Source: JBDWFY01 sp039976075 (GTDB lineage Bacteria > Pseudomonadota > Alphaproteobacteria > Rhizobiales > Stappiaceae). From it: DNA of 64,000 nt. The stretch spans positions 1 to 64,000 of the forward strand of contig JBDWFY010000021.1 in NCBI GenBank assembly GCA_039976075.1, written 5' to 3'. Shown here piece after piece: positions 41,412 to 49,778 of the stretch. The position numbers and the translations under genes were made by a program. Every line of letters begins with the position of its first letter. Position 1 is the stretch's first letter. The notes beneath the pieces are model-generated. The model worked only from the letters and a program-made list of their open reading frames with translations. It did no database searches and had not been told where the DNA came from.

Positions 41412-41763
41412 CAGTCCTCCCGACTTTCATTGCTTTGTCGAAAAGCTAACACAGGCAATGCGCAGAAAGGAAAGGCTTTTTCGATATGGTGTCGGACTTT
41501 GCCGCTCTGGGAACGCACCCGTTGTGCAATATGCGGCTTGCAGGCAGGCGAGGGCGCACTGAACAAGATCCGCGGTGGTTTGTCCGGGTAAATTGACGAA
41601 TCGTCGGCGTGGGGGCATCCTCACTCCGGCGTGGCCTAACGCCGAACCTCCATAGGCTTTCCCCAGCAAGGTCTTTCACCGGAGGCAAAGGGACTCCAGT
41701 CTCAGGTCATATCCATGGTTTGATCGTTTCGGATGATGTTGCTGAGGGACGTGCGTTCGGAAT
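41412..41763. other. Divergent intergenic region between importer and hydrolase genes
   Basis: About 350 bases with no convincing gene; short frames on both strands lack supporting features. It must hold the promoters of both flanking genes, but no strong consensus or palindrome stands out. Confidence 0.5.
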
Positions 41764-41778
41764 GTGAAAGGCCTGACA

Positions 41779-42765
41779 ATGACCAAAAACGGTAATTTCA
41801 AACGGCGCGTGCGCGCTCGTGCTGCCAAAACCGGCGAGTCCTATTCTTCAGCTCTGATGCAAGTCCGCCGCAGCGGACAGGACAAAACTGATCCCCCTGG
41901 CAAAACAGTTCGATTGGCTGTTGCGCAGACCACTGTCTGCGATGACCCGCGCGACATCGATGCAATTCGAGCCGCCGGGTTGGAGATAAGGCAGATCATC
42001 AAAGAGGCGCATGACGTCAATGCGCGGCTTGTCCAATTTCCCGAAGGTGCTATTTGCGCGCCCAACAAACGGCTAATGTCCGCTGAAGGTCCGGGCAAGG
42101 TCGGACCGTCCGATTGGGGACGGTATGACTGGAACATCATGAGCCGGGAGCTTCAGGAGATCCGAATTCTGGCGAAAGATCTCGGGCTCTGGATTGTCCT
42201 TGGTTCAGCGCATCAACTTACGCATCCGCGCAGGCCGTATAACAGTCTTTACGTCATTTCTGACCAGGGAAAACTGGTGACGCGGTATGACGAGCGCATG
42301 TTGTCCAATACCAAGATTTCATTCATGTATTCCCCCGGTTCCGCACCTGTGACATTCGCCATTGACGGTGTCAGGTTTGGCTGCACGCTTGGTATGGAAG
42401 CGCATTATCCGGAGATTTTCATCGAGTATGAACAGCGTGATGTCGATTGCGTTTTGTTTTCGACGACCGGAGCGTCTCCGGCTTTTGCTTCGGAGATGGT
42501 GGGGCATGCCGCAAGCAATGACTACTGGACGAGTTACTCGGTTGATGCTGATCCTCGTTTGTCATCGCCTTCCGGAATAGCCACCCCAGGTGGCCAGTGG
42601 GCAGCACGGGCGTCTTCCGATGGCGTGCCTGGCATAGCGGTTGCAGATATCACCAATAACCCCGGTAGTCTTGCCCGGCCATGGCGTCGAACAGCCAGAG
42701 GCGGGCTCTATGAGCCCCATCTGGTGGATGATGATCCGCGCAGTGACTGCCGTGACATGTTTTAA
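41779..42765 (+). CDS. Carbon-nitrogen hydrolase (nitrilase superfamily) with basic N-terminal extension
   Basis: 328 residues. Residues about 1-40 are a basic extension (NFKRRVRARAAKTGESYSSA) outside the catalytic fold. The fold starts at TVRLAVAQTTVCDDPRDIDA. Catalytic Glu is in RLVQFPEGAIC; the nucleophile is probably the Cys of VRFGCTLGMEAHYPEIF. The usual catalytic Lys position in a Y.K..L motif reads YDERMLSNTK, so Lys is displaced or supplied by the Lys four residues later. Such proteins split amides or nitriles. ATG 41779 has AAAGG at good distance; a GTG at 41764 is the alternative. It stands before a cupin gene. Confidence 0.8.
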   Translation: MTKNGNFKRRVRARAAKTGESYSSALMQVRRSGQDKTDPPGKTVRLAVAQTTVCDDPRDIDAIRAAGLEIRQIIKEAHDVNARLVQFPEGAICAPNKRLMSAEGPGKVGPSDWGRYDWNIMSRELQEIRILAKDLGLWIVLGSAHQLTHPRRPYNSLYVISDQGKLVTRYDERMLSNTKISFMYSPGSAPVTFAIDGVRFGCTLGMEAHYPEIFIEYEQRDVDCVLFSTTGASPAFASEMVGHAASNDYWTSYSVDADPRLSSPSGIATPGGQWAARASSDGVPGIAVADITNNPGSLARPWRRTARGGLYEPHLVDDDPRSDCRDMF

Positions 42766-42871
42766 GGCGCGGGGTTGACCGGCGAGGTGCTAGCGTAGCC
42801 GGTTATGATTGACCGGCTGCCGGCTTTGGTTCAATTCTTGTGGCAGCCGTCAACAGGGTATGAGGTCTTCA

Positions 42872-43273
42872 ATGGAAATCTACAAAGCGGGAAGTCGTCC
42901 CACCGATACAGGATCGGATAGCTATTTTACAGGCACCGTACTGGTCGATCCGATTATCACGGCGGCTGAGCCTGCCCGTGTTCGCGCGTTGCGGGTCAGT
43001 TTTCTGCCCGGTGCACGGACCGCCTGGCATACCCATCCCTTGGGGCAGACCCTGCATGTCATCTCCGGAGCGGGGTATATTCAGAAAGAGGGTGAACCGA
43101 TCACGCAGATACTTCCCGGTGATACCATCTGGATCGCGCCGGGGGAGAAACACTGGCACGGCGCCAGCGAAAAAAATGCCATGTGCCATATCGCAATTCA
43201 TGAAACGCTGGATGGATCCAATGTGGACTGGCTGGAACAGGTAACCGACGAACAATACGGCCGTGCGGGGTAG
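42872..43273 (+). CDS. Small cupin protein
   Basis: 133 residues. Cupin motif 1 is WHTHPLGQTLHVISGAGYIQ (two His plus Gln in place of the second motif His-x4-Glu), motif 2 PGDTIWIAPGEKHWHGASEK. Both metal-binding His sites, HTH and the H of KHWHGA, are present. The pattern HTHP.GQ...V..G.G..Q is that of carboxymuconolactone-decarboxylase-associated or (R)-mandelonitrile-lyase-type cupins. The beginning (EIYKAGSRPT, then TGTVLVDPI) is also typical. ATG 42872 is used; the 21 codons before it look non-coding. Metal-dependent enzyme or binding protein of unknown substrate. Confidence 0.82.
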   Translation: MEIYKAGSRPTDTGSDSYFTGTVLVDPIITAAEPARVRALRVSFLPGARTAWHTHPLGQTLHVISGAGYIQKEGEPITQILPGDTIWIAPGEKHWHGASEKNAMCHIAIHETLDGSNVDWLEQVTDEQYGRAG

Positions 43274-43532
43274 GGGGATGTTGTTCGGCGTTTTGTTTTC
43301 TCAGTAGCTGACATTCACATTTTCACTGAGGGTACTCTGCCGGATCTGTTAATATCCTCTTGACTGAGCTGTCGACCCGTAGGGGGTGGTCGGCAGCCCT
43401 GGGCGGATGTGAAGGCAAAGTGCCATCCGCCCGTCAACATCCAGTCAGGCTCGGGCATCCCGGAACGGTCTTCGCCATTTTAGGGATCAAATCGTGTCTG
43501 GCTGAAGGCTGATGGAATTGGGACGCTGTTTG

Positions 43533-44492
43533 TTACTGTTTTTCGGCCAGACGTTTGCTGACGCCGATGGCATAGATCAAAGACCTGACCTCAAGCATGG
43601 GGTCATCGGAGGGTTCAAACCCGTCGCTCAATATGGTTGGGTCGTAGTTGATCTCGTCGCACTCCCCGTCTTTTTCGAGCATGGCCGCTTTTACCACCAA
43701 TTTGCCGCCAATGATCCTGGTGTGATCGCCAGTCCATAGGATGGCCGGGTTGGTCACCGCATCATCCGGATTGGCGATGATGATTTCCATGTTCCAGGCC
43801 ACTTCACCAGCCTTCAGGTTCGCCTGCATATTCTCAAAAAAGAAATCCTGTTTCGGATCCAGAACCACTTTTTGTTCAGTCGCAGGAACGAAAGACCAGC
43901 GAACCGGGGTTTGGTCGCCCGCTTCGTTGACAAGGTGAAAACTATTGATGCTGTTATAGGTTGCTCCCTCGTAAGGACGCAGGGTTTTATCAATCTTGGC
44001 GTGGTGGGCCTTGTGTGCTTTCAGCTCCGGGCTGTTCGCCGCAAAGACTTTGACAGCTTCCGGGCTCGTGGCCTTTGCCTGCATCAATTCAGCGAACGCA
44101 CCGGGTGTTGAAACCGGGAAGAAATGTTCCGTATTCATGTTGATGATGTGGGTGTCATCATCCGGTGTGGTCATGACGAATGCCAGGCCGTAGTGCCCGA
44201 ACTTGTCGTCGGCAGCCTTGTCGTTCCCACCCTTGTGGGAGACGCGACCGATTACGCTGGATGTCCCCTTGAAAATCGGACTTTTCGAATATTTATGAAT
44301 GGCCGAATCCACCGGCTCGAATTGACCGACGATACAAAAACCCTTGGTATGATTGCGACGTTTTCCTTTCGTGACACCGAAGGTGCCTTCGAACGCAGCA
44401 AATGCTTTCTCCGACGTCTCGGCGGCGTCCTGTGCCTGGGCAGCAAATGGCAGCAGGGCCAGACATACGGCAAGGGATGTGGCTCTCATCAT
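43533..44492 (-). CDS. Periplasmic catalase-family peroxidase (SrpA-like)
   Basis: 319 residues with a signal peptide (RATSLAVCLALLPFAAQA). Catalase core: distal His in KRRNHTKGFCIVG, SVIGRVSHKGGNDKAADDKF, the haem-pocket strand YNSINSFHLVNEAGDQTPVR and, near the C terminus, EVRSLIYAIGVSKR with the proximal haem-ligand Tyr. The short length and export place it with SrpA-like peroxidases, which reduce peroxides with organic donors rather than disproportionating H2O2. It diverges from a MarR-type regulator (44612), a plausible peroxide-responsive control. Confidence 0.87.
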   Translation of the reverse strand: MMRATSLAVCLALLPFAAQAQDAAETSEKAFAAFEGTFGVTKGKRRNHTKGFCIVGQFEPVDSAIHKYSKSPIFKGTSSVIGRVSHKGGNDKAADDKFGHYGLAFVMTTPDDDTHIINMNTEHFFPVSTPGAFAELMQAKATSPEAVKVFAANSPELKAHKAHHAKIDKTLRPYEGATYNSINSFHLVNEAGDQTPVRWSFVPATEQKVVLDPKQDFFFENMQANLKAGEVAWNMEIIIANPDDAVTNPAILWTGDHTRIIGGKLVVKAAMLEKDGECDEINYDPTILSDGFEPSDDPMLEVRSLIYAIGVSKRLAEKQ

Positions 44493-44611
44493 GGCAATAT
44501 CCTTTCAACGACTAAAAGTTAGTGTATTGATAGTACGTACACAAACATTTAATGGTAAGAACATCAAGTGTTTAATTTTACCTGCGACCAAATCGCTCAA
44601 ACAGCGAAAGA

Positions 44612-45310
44612 ATGTTCGCCTTGACCCATCACACAACCACGACCCCACGGCCGGTTTTGACACTCGATTCGCAATTGTGTTTTGCGCTTTATGCCGCTTC
44701 CAACACCATCGATCAGTACTACCGTCCTCTGTTGGAAGCGCACGATCTGACATATGCGCAATACATCGTTCTCATGGCGCTGGCCGAAGAGGATCAGGTT
44801 TCTATAACGGCGCTGGCAACAAGGCTCGGCCTTTCCAGGGCAACAATGACACCTTTGTTGCGGCGCCTGGAAGCCAAGAAACTTTTATGGCGGCGAATCA
44901 AAGAGGGAAACGAACGCCGGAAAAGCATCACGCTCACACCCGAAGGTCGGGCGTTGTGGAGTGAAAGTTGCCGAGTGACCGACCATGTATTTTCCCAGAC
45001 AAAGCTTTCGATGGAGCAGGCCACCGACCTGATCGCACCATGCAAGATCATTACGCGTCGCTGTGTGTGGCGGGTGCAAGTCAAGAAATGTGAAACAGAT
45101 GCTGTCAGAAATCAGCGCGAGAGCGCACGGCGTGCAATACCCGCTATTGCTGCAATCTGCCCGCTAACGCAGATGTGTAGAGGGACATACTGGTCTTGGC
45201 GAAAATCAGTCTTACTATGCGCCCCGAGACATGAAATTGCAGGCTCAGGCGTATTGAAGGACCTTCCATGCAACAGCGCATTCTATCGATGTATTTTCTG
45301 TCAGCTCTGA
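44612..45310 (+). CDS. MarR/OhrR-family regulator with aberrant C-terminal extension
   Basis: The first about 150 residues are a normal MarR protein: LDSQLCFALYAASNTIDQYY, TYAQYIVLMALAEEDQVSIT, recognition helix LGLSRATMTPLLRRLEAKKL and wing ERRKSITLTPEGRALW. The Cys of LDSQLCFALY is at the position of the peroxide-sensing Cys of OhrR. After DLIAPCKIITRR the frame runs on for some 80 codons of Cys/Arg-rich sequence without homology and overlaps the next gene by 43 bases. A frameshift near 45046-45070 that removed the normal stop is likely. It should repress or sense for the divergent peroxidase at 43533. Confidence 0.75.
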   Translation: MFALTHHTTTTPRPVLTLDSQLCFALYAASNTIDQYYRPLLEAHDLTYAQYIVLMALAEEDQVSITALATRLGLSRATMTPLLRRLEAKKLLWRRIKEGNERRKSITLTPEGRALWSESCRVTDHVFSQTKLSMEQATDLIAPCKIITRRCVWRVQVKKCETDAVRNQRESARRAIPAIAAICPLTQMCRGTYWSWRKSVLLCAPRHEIAGSGVLKDLPCNSAFYRCIFCQL

Positions 45311-46128
45311 TCGCACTCTCTACAAGCGGATATGCTGTGGCGGAAACGTGCGGCAGTGCCGACGTGCCATGCACTGTCGAAGGCGGAACCTATCATCTTG
45401 CAATGCCTGAGGCTGAAGTACCCAAGGGTATCGTCATTCACCTCCACGGCGGCGGTGCCCAGGGTAAGGGGCTGCTGAAATCCGGCATGAGCAAAGAAGC
45501 CACCGCACGGGGGTATGTTTTTGTAGCGCCCAACGGCTGGCACCCCAATAACCGCTACCAGAGAGATTGGTCTGTGAAGGCGAAAAACACCTCACATGAC
45601 CGGGATGATTCAGTCTTTTTGACCGATGTGTTGGATGATGTTCGCGGTCGTCTGAACCTTGACGAAGCGCCGGTTCTGCTCAGCGGTTTCTCCAGAGGCG
45701 GATCGATGGTTTGGGACATGGCGTGCCGCGTGCCTGATTTTGCCTCTGCCTATGCGCCGATGGCTGGCGCGTTCTGGGATGATCTGCCGACCACGTGTGA
45801 AAAGCCGGTCAGATTGTTTCATACCCATGGCTGGACGGATCGAACCGTGCCGCTGGAAGGGCGTTCCTTCGGGGGTGGTGCCGTTGTTCAGGGCGATGTG
45901 TGGGCGTCCCTGAAAATAATGAGAGAAACCAATGGCTGCGGCAAGCGCCAACCGGAGAAGAACAGCTTTGACGGTGACTACTGGCTCCGTCACTGGACCG
46001 ATTGTGAAGCGGGACAAATTGATCTTCTGCTGCACCAGGGCGGTCATGGTGCGCCGAAGGGATGGTCGGCGCGCGTGCTGGATTGGTTTGAAACAGGATC
46101 CGCTGAGGCAAGTACGCAGGACGGGTAG
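45268..46128 (+). CDS. Secreted PHB-depolymerase/feruloyl-esterase-like hydrolase
   Basis: 286 residues with a signal peptide (QRILSMYFLSALIALSTSGY, AVA). Alpha/beta hydrolase of the LpqC/poly(3-hydroxybutyrate) depolymerase group: oxyanion region KGIVIHLHGGGAQGKG, nucleophile elbow LLSGFSRGGSMVWDMACR (GFSRG), and late His in LLLHQGGHGAPKGW. Four or more Cys, including CGSADVPC near the start, suit an exported disulfide-bonded protein. The ATG lies inside the tail of the MarR frame. It may cleave polyester or aromatic ester links. Confidence 0.85.
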   Translation: MQQRILSMYFLSALIALSTSGYAVAETCGSADVPCTVEGGTYHLAMPEAEVPKGIVIHLHGGGAQGKGLLKSGMSKEATARGYVFVAPNGWHPNNRYQRDWSVKAKNTSHDRDDSVFLTDVLDDVRGRLNLDEAPVLLSGFSRGGSMVWDMACRVPDFASAYAPMAGAFWDDLPTTCEKPVRLFHTHGWTDRTVPLEGRSFGGGAVVQGDVWASLKIMRETNGCGKRQPEKNSFDGDYWLRHWTDCEAGQIDLLLHQGGHGAPKGWSARVLDWFETGSAEASTQDG

Positions 46129-46294
46129 GGAGCTGTGCCTGTTACAGTATCTCCACCCTTACGGTTGCTTTTGAAGGAGCATTGAACTGCCAGGCGTCAG
46201 ATTGATGGACAGAAGGCAGTTTTGCCAGTTCGGTTTGTGGGCCGCGGACGTTTCTCAACCAACCGCATGTGCTGTCGGTTCAAGTAACCCATGA

Positions 46295-46618
46295 GACTCT
46301 GCCTACCGGTACGTCTATAACGAGATTTTCCAGTGCCCCGTGCAATATGGAGCAGACCGGTACGCTTTGGAGCTGCACCCTGAAGTGGCCGGTTGGCCAG
46401 TCTCCCAGCCTCCGCACTATGTTGGTGAAATTTTGAGGCAGCTTGCGGAAATCGCGCTTGCAAACCTTGGCGACATAGGCGCGACACGGGCGCAACTGGA
46501 AGCCGTCCTTGTGCCGCTTCTGCACAAAGGGCCACTCAACTCCGACCGTATTGCATCCGGGCTGGATATGAGCCGGCGGACGCTGTTTCGAAACCTCAAG
46601 ACCGAAGGGACATCGTTT
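46295..46618 (+). pseudogene. AraC-family regulator remnant (C-terminal part)
   Basis: After an in-frame TGA (46292-46294) the frame reads DSAYRYVYNEIFQCPVQYGA DRYALELHPEVAG, then LEAVLVPLLHKGPLNSDRIA SGLDMSRRTLFRNLKTEGTS. This is the end of the arabinose-binding domain and the first HTH of an AraC regulator of the kind with IF.CPV.FGADR. The second HTH is missing: the sequence runs straight into the CoA-transferase fragment. There is no valid start. First of three fused remnants. Confidence 0.75.
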
Positions 46619-46915
46619 ACCCGCAGCGGCGAGCGCATTGGACGCGTGGGGCGTCCCTTGCCGTTTTGGACGGTTTGGATCATATCCACATGCTGGAAAG
46701 CCTCGACGTAGAGGAACCTCGGCCAATCCGGCACTTATGCAAACTAGCTATCATGTGGCTGGAGAACCAAAAGCCAGTGCTCTGTATTTTCTCTGACCGG
46801 TCTATCAGCGATCAGCCGCTTTATCTCCTCTCGATCCCAGAACCATGTTTCCGGTCGCGAGGCATCCGTCTTCAGATCCACGCTTTCAAGCAATTCGGCA
46901 ACAAGCCAACCGAGG
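46616..46915 (-). pseudogene. CoA-transferase gene fragment, copy of the 48.4-48.65 kb region
   Basis: Minus-strand reading gives LAELLESVDLKTDASRPETW, EEIKRLIADRPVRENTEHWL LVLQPHDS, then, after a frame break, PDWPRFLYVEAFQHVDMIQT VQNGKGRPTRPMRSPLRVN. The intact gene at 48275-49435 has LLESVDLQAYASRPDTW, EETEHWLSILQPHDIW and DWPEFLNEEAFRHLDMIQTV. It is a diverged partial duplicate or the relic of a related gene. It lies about 1.7 kb from the intact copy in the same orientation. Confidence 0.78.
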
Positions 46916-47193
46916 GTCATTGCAAAGAGCAGGGCATCGCCATACCTGCTTATTCGCTGCTGGCGAGGGGCGCTGTTGCCGATGATCCCGTGCCTGGGAC
47001 CATCGCCGATGAGTTGGGGGCTACGGCAAGTCAGGTTGCGCTTGCCTTCCTGCTGGCGGAAGGCTACGTCATCATTCCCTCGTCCGGAACACCCAGGCGC
47101 ATCTCGGACAATATCGCTGCCACTGAATTGGACCTTTCCCCGGAACATATTGCCATGATCAGAAAACGTGATGAGGGGGTGGCGGCTGGTTGA
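46916..47193 (+). pseudogene. Aldo/keto reductase remnant (C-terminal third)
   Basis: Plus-strand codons read HCKEQGIAIPAYSLLARGAV ADDP, GATASQVALAFLLAEGYVII PSSGTPRRISDNIAATELDL, the NADPH-binding C terminus of a 2,5-diketo-D-gluconate-reductase-like AKR. The N-terminal barrel with the active-site Tyr is absent; upstream it joins the CoA-transferase fragment. The reading frame is intact but there is no start of its own. Confidence 0.75.
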
Positions 47194-47288
47194 CGGCCCT
47201 TGGTGCCCCAAAATGTGATGATTAGAATAAGACCTGGTTCCAGAGAGACCGCGATGCACGCAGTTGATTGCAGAAGAGGAAAGACGAT

Positions 47289-48191
47289 ATGACGAAAACA
47301 AAACGCATCCTGTTCACCGGTGGATCCGGCAAGGCCGGTCGGCATGTCATTCCCTATCTGCTTGACGCCGGGCATCGGGTGTTGAATGTCGATCTGACCC
47401 CGCTTGATCATCCCGGTGTCGACAATCTCACCGCCGACATCACCGATTCCGGTCAGATGTTCAATGCATTAACCAGCTATGCAGGATTTGATGAACTGGA
47501 ACCCGGCACCGGCGTGCCCTCATTCGATGCCGTGGTTCATTTCGCAGCCGTCCCGCGCATTCTGCTTCAGCCGGATAACGAGACATTCAGCGTCAATACT
47601 GTCGGTACCTACAACGTCATCGAAGCCGCAGTGAAGCTGGGCATAAAGAAAATCGTCATCGCATCGTCGGAAACGACTTATGGCGTCTGTTTTGCCGATG
47701 GCCGGGTGAACCCCAAATCGTTGCCGCTGGAAGAGGACTACGACGTTGACCCCATGGACAGCTACGGATTGTCCAAAGTGGTCAATGAGGAAACCGCACG
47801 CAGTTTTCAGCGTCGATCCGGATATGACATCTATGCTCTGCGAATTGGTAATGTTGTCGAGCCGCACGAGTATGATCGGTTCCCTGATTTCTTCGCCCGG
47901 CCAGAACAACGTCGGCGCAACGTTTTCTGCTACATCGATGCCCGTGACCTTGGACAGATTGTCGATCTGTGTCTGGACAAAGACGGTCTTGGATTTCAAG
48001 TCTTCAACGCCGGCAACGATACCAATTCGGCGAACATTCCCTCTAAGCAACTCGCCGAGCAGTTTTTCCCAGGTGTGCCGATCACGCGTGACTTGGAGGA
48101 ACATGAGGCGCTGTTTTCAAACAAAAAAATTCGCGACGTTCTGGGCTTCAATGAAAACCATAACTGGCGGAGATATGTAAAAGACACATAG
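47289..48191 (+). CDS. NAD(P)-dependent epimerase/dehydratase
   Basis: 300 residues, extended SDR. Cofactor motif ILFTGGSGKAGRHVIPYLLD (GGxGxxG), VVHFAAVPRILLQPDNETF, VNTVGTYNVIEAAVKLGIKK, then catalytic Ser in IASSETTYG and YxxxK in SYGLSKVVNEETAR. The substrate end (FNAGNDTNSANIPSKQLAEQ) resembles nucleoside-diphosphate-sugar epimerases and uronate dehydrogenases. It is the only plus-strand gene between the pseudogene junction and the CoA-transferase; its end is about 80 bases from that gene. A role in the adjacent sugar cluster is likely but unproven. Confidence 0.85.
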   Translation: MTKTKRILFTGGSGKAGRHVIPYLLDAGHRVLNVDLTPLDHPGVDNLTADITDSGQMFNALTSYAGFDELEPGTGVPSFDAVVHFAAVPRILLQPDNETFSVNTVGTYNVIEAAVKLGIKKIVIASSETTYGVCFADGRVNPKSLPLEEDYDVDPMDSYGLSKVVNEETARSFQRRSGYDIYALRIGNVVEPHEYDRFPDFFARPEQRRRNVFCYIDARDLGQIVDLCLDKDGLGFQVFNAGNDTNSANIPSKQLAEQFFPGVPITRDLEEHEALFSNKKIRDVLGFNENHNWRRYVKDT

Positions 48192-48274
48192 GCCGTGCCG
48201 TTGACAACAACGCCGACATGGTCCGGGAATCCAGCGTCAGGCCGATGCCAATATCGGATCAACCGCGTTTTCAC

Positions 48275-49435
48275 CTAATCCAACCCGAACTCCGCCCGGA
48301 TAGTTGAATTGTGGGCACCGATCTCCGGTGCGGCCGATGCTGTGGCAGCCCGTTGGCCATTTACACGCAGGGGCGAGCGCATCAGGCGCATGGAGCGTCC
48401 CTTGCTGTTTTCGACGGTTTGGATCATATCCAGATGCCGGAAGGCTTCTTCGTTCAGAAATTCCGGCCAATCCAGAACTTTAGCGCACCAGATATCATGC
48501 GGCTGGAGGATCGAGAGCCAGTGTTCGGTTTCTTCCCCGGCGAGACGACTCGCTATCAGCCGTTTTATCTCATCCCGTTCCTTGAACCACGTGTCGGGCC
48601 GGGATGCGTAGGCTTGCAGGTCCACGCTCTCCAGCAACTCGGCAAGATGATCGATTGGCGTCATGGCGATGGCGATATAGCCGTTTGCAGTCGGATAGAC
48701 ACCGTAGGGGGCGGACAGGCCGACGTGGGCGGATCGGAAACTGGATCGCTGGGGCAGGCGTCCGCCATCGTTCAAATGGGTGGCCAGCACTTCGAATTGG
48801 AAATCGACCATGCTTTCAAGCAGGGATGTCTCCACGTGGCTGCCCTTGCCAGTGATGCCTTTTTTTACCAACGCAGCGAGAATGCCCTGCGCGATATTAG
48901 CCCCCGCAAACATATCGGCGACTGCCAGGCCGAACGGGACGGGGCCATCATCTGAATTGCCGTTCAGCCACATCACGCCTGACCGAGCCTGCGCCAGCAA
49001 ATCCTGCCCAGGATACTTGACCCAGGGGCCATCCGGGCCATATCCGGAAACCGAAGCGTAGACGACTTGCGGGGCAAATTTCCTGATGTCTTCATACCCC
49101 AGCCCCAGTCGTTCGATCACTCCCGGTCTGAAGTTCTGGATCACGACGTCTGCTTTGGTGACGAGTTTTCGCAGTGCCGCCATATCGGAAGGGTCTTTGA
49201 GGTTGAGAGACAGACTTTCCTTGCCCCTGTTGATGGCATGAAAGATCGTGCTGTCCCCGTCGACTATTGTGTCGGAGAGGTAGAGGCGTCGCGAGAGATC
49301 GCCGCCATCGGGCCTTTCGATCTTAATAACCCGGGCGCCCAGGTCCTGAAGGCGCAGGGAGGCGTAGGGACCCGCCAGGAACTGCGACAGATCCAGCACC
49401 AGCAATCCCTCAAGCGGGAGATGGTCGTTGTTCAT
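48275..49435 (-). CDS. CaiB/BaiF-family CoA-transferase (first paralogue)
   Basis: 386 residues. N-terminal LEGLLVLDLSQFLAGPYASL RLQDLGARVIKIERPDGGD binds CoA; GYEDIRKFAPQVVYASVSGY and PGQDLLAQARSGVMWLNG contain the catalytic Asp of the family (the Asp of QDLLAQA). The C-terminal part wraps around the partner subunit. It moves CoA between carboxylic acids. It is the last of nine minus-strand genes, nine bases after the mutarotase, and is clearly paralogous to the CoA-transferase at 55886 (shared PGQDLLAQARSG and LAQGILAAL). Confidence 0.9.
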   Translation of the reverse strand: MNNDHLPLEGLLVLDLSQFLAGPYASLRLQDLGARVIKIERPDGGDLSRRLYLSDTIVDGDSTIFHAINRGKESLSLNLKDPSDMAALRKLVTKADVVIQNFRPGVIERLGLGYEDIRKFAPQVVYASVSGYGPDGPWVKYPGQDLLAQARSGVMWLNGNSDDGPVPFGLAVADMFAGANIAQGILAALVKKGITGKGSHVETSLLESMVDFQFEVLATHLNDGGRLPQRSSFRSAHVGLSAPYGVYPTANGYIAIAMTPIDHLAELLESVDLQAYASRPDTWFKERDEIKRLIASRLAGEETEHWLSILQPHDIWCAKVLDWPEFLNEEAFRHLDMIQTVENSKGRSMRLMRSPLRVNGQRAATASAAPEIGAHNSTIRAEFGLD

Positions 49436-49444
49436 TGTAAAAAA

Positions 49445-49777
49445 CTAGTCTTCCATTAAAAAAATCTGATCCATTTCGGCCCAGAATTCACCCTCGGCCC
49501 TGGTTTGAAGCGGCGCCATCATCGGCTTGCACAGATCCCACCATTCCTGCGTCTTCATATCTTCCGCCATGCGTTCCATATCGGCTTCGTGATTGGTGCC
49601 GAGATACTCGTAATAGCCGAACATCATATGGTCAGGCTCGTGCAAAAAGATCGAATAGTTCCTGATATTGCACTGCCTGATTTTCTCAAGAACCTCAGGC
49701 CAGACATCCGCATGGACGCGTTTGTACTCAGCCATGCACTCCGGCTTCACTCTGATGGCAAACCCTTTTCGCTGCAT
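49445..49777 (-). CDS. rhaM: L-rhamnose mutarotase family protein
   Basis: 110 residues, the usual length. The RhaM fold is evident: KGFAIRVKPECMAEYKRVHA DVWPEVLEKI, NIRNYSIFLHEPDHMMFGYY EYLGTNHEADMERMAED and the final WWDLCKPMMAPLQTRAEGEF W. Catalytic His is in VHADVWPE and the acid/base Tyr in RNYSIFL. It interconverts alpha and beta anomers of rhamnose-like deoxysugars. One base separates it from the upstream oxidoreductase. In this cluster it identifies the substrate as an L-rhamnose/L-fucose-like pyranose. Confidence 0.88.
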   Translation of the reverse strand: MQRKGFAIRVKPECMAEYKRVHADVWPEVLEKIRQCNIRNYSIFLHEPDHMMFGYYEYLGTNHEADMERMAEDMKTQEWWDLCKPMMAPLQTRAEGEFWAEMDQIFLMED

Positions 49778-49778
49778 A

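Noticed and set aside
40899..41591. Plus-strand frame of 230 codons
   Set aside because: Antisense to the ribose-type binding protein, with no recognisable domain.
44353..44964. Plus-strand frame of 203 codons across the peroxidase/MarR spacer
   Set aside because: Overlaps both real genes and has compositional features of a shadow frame.
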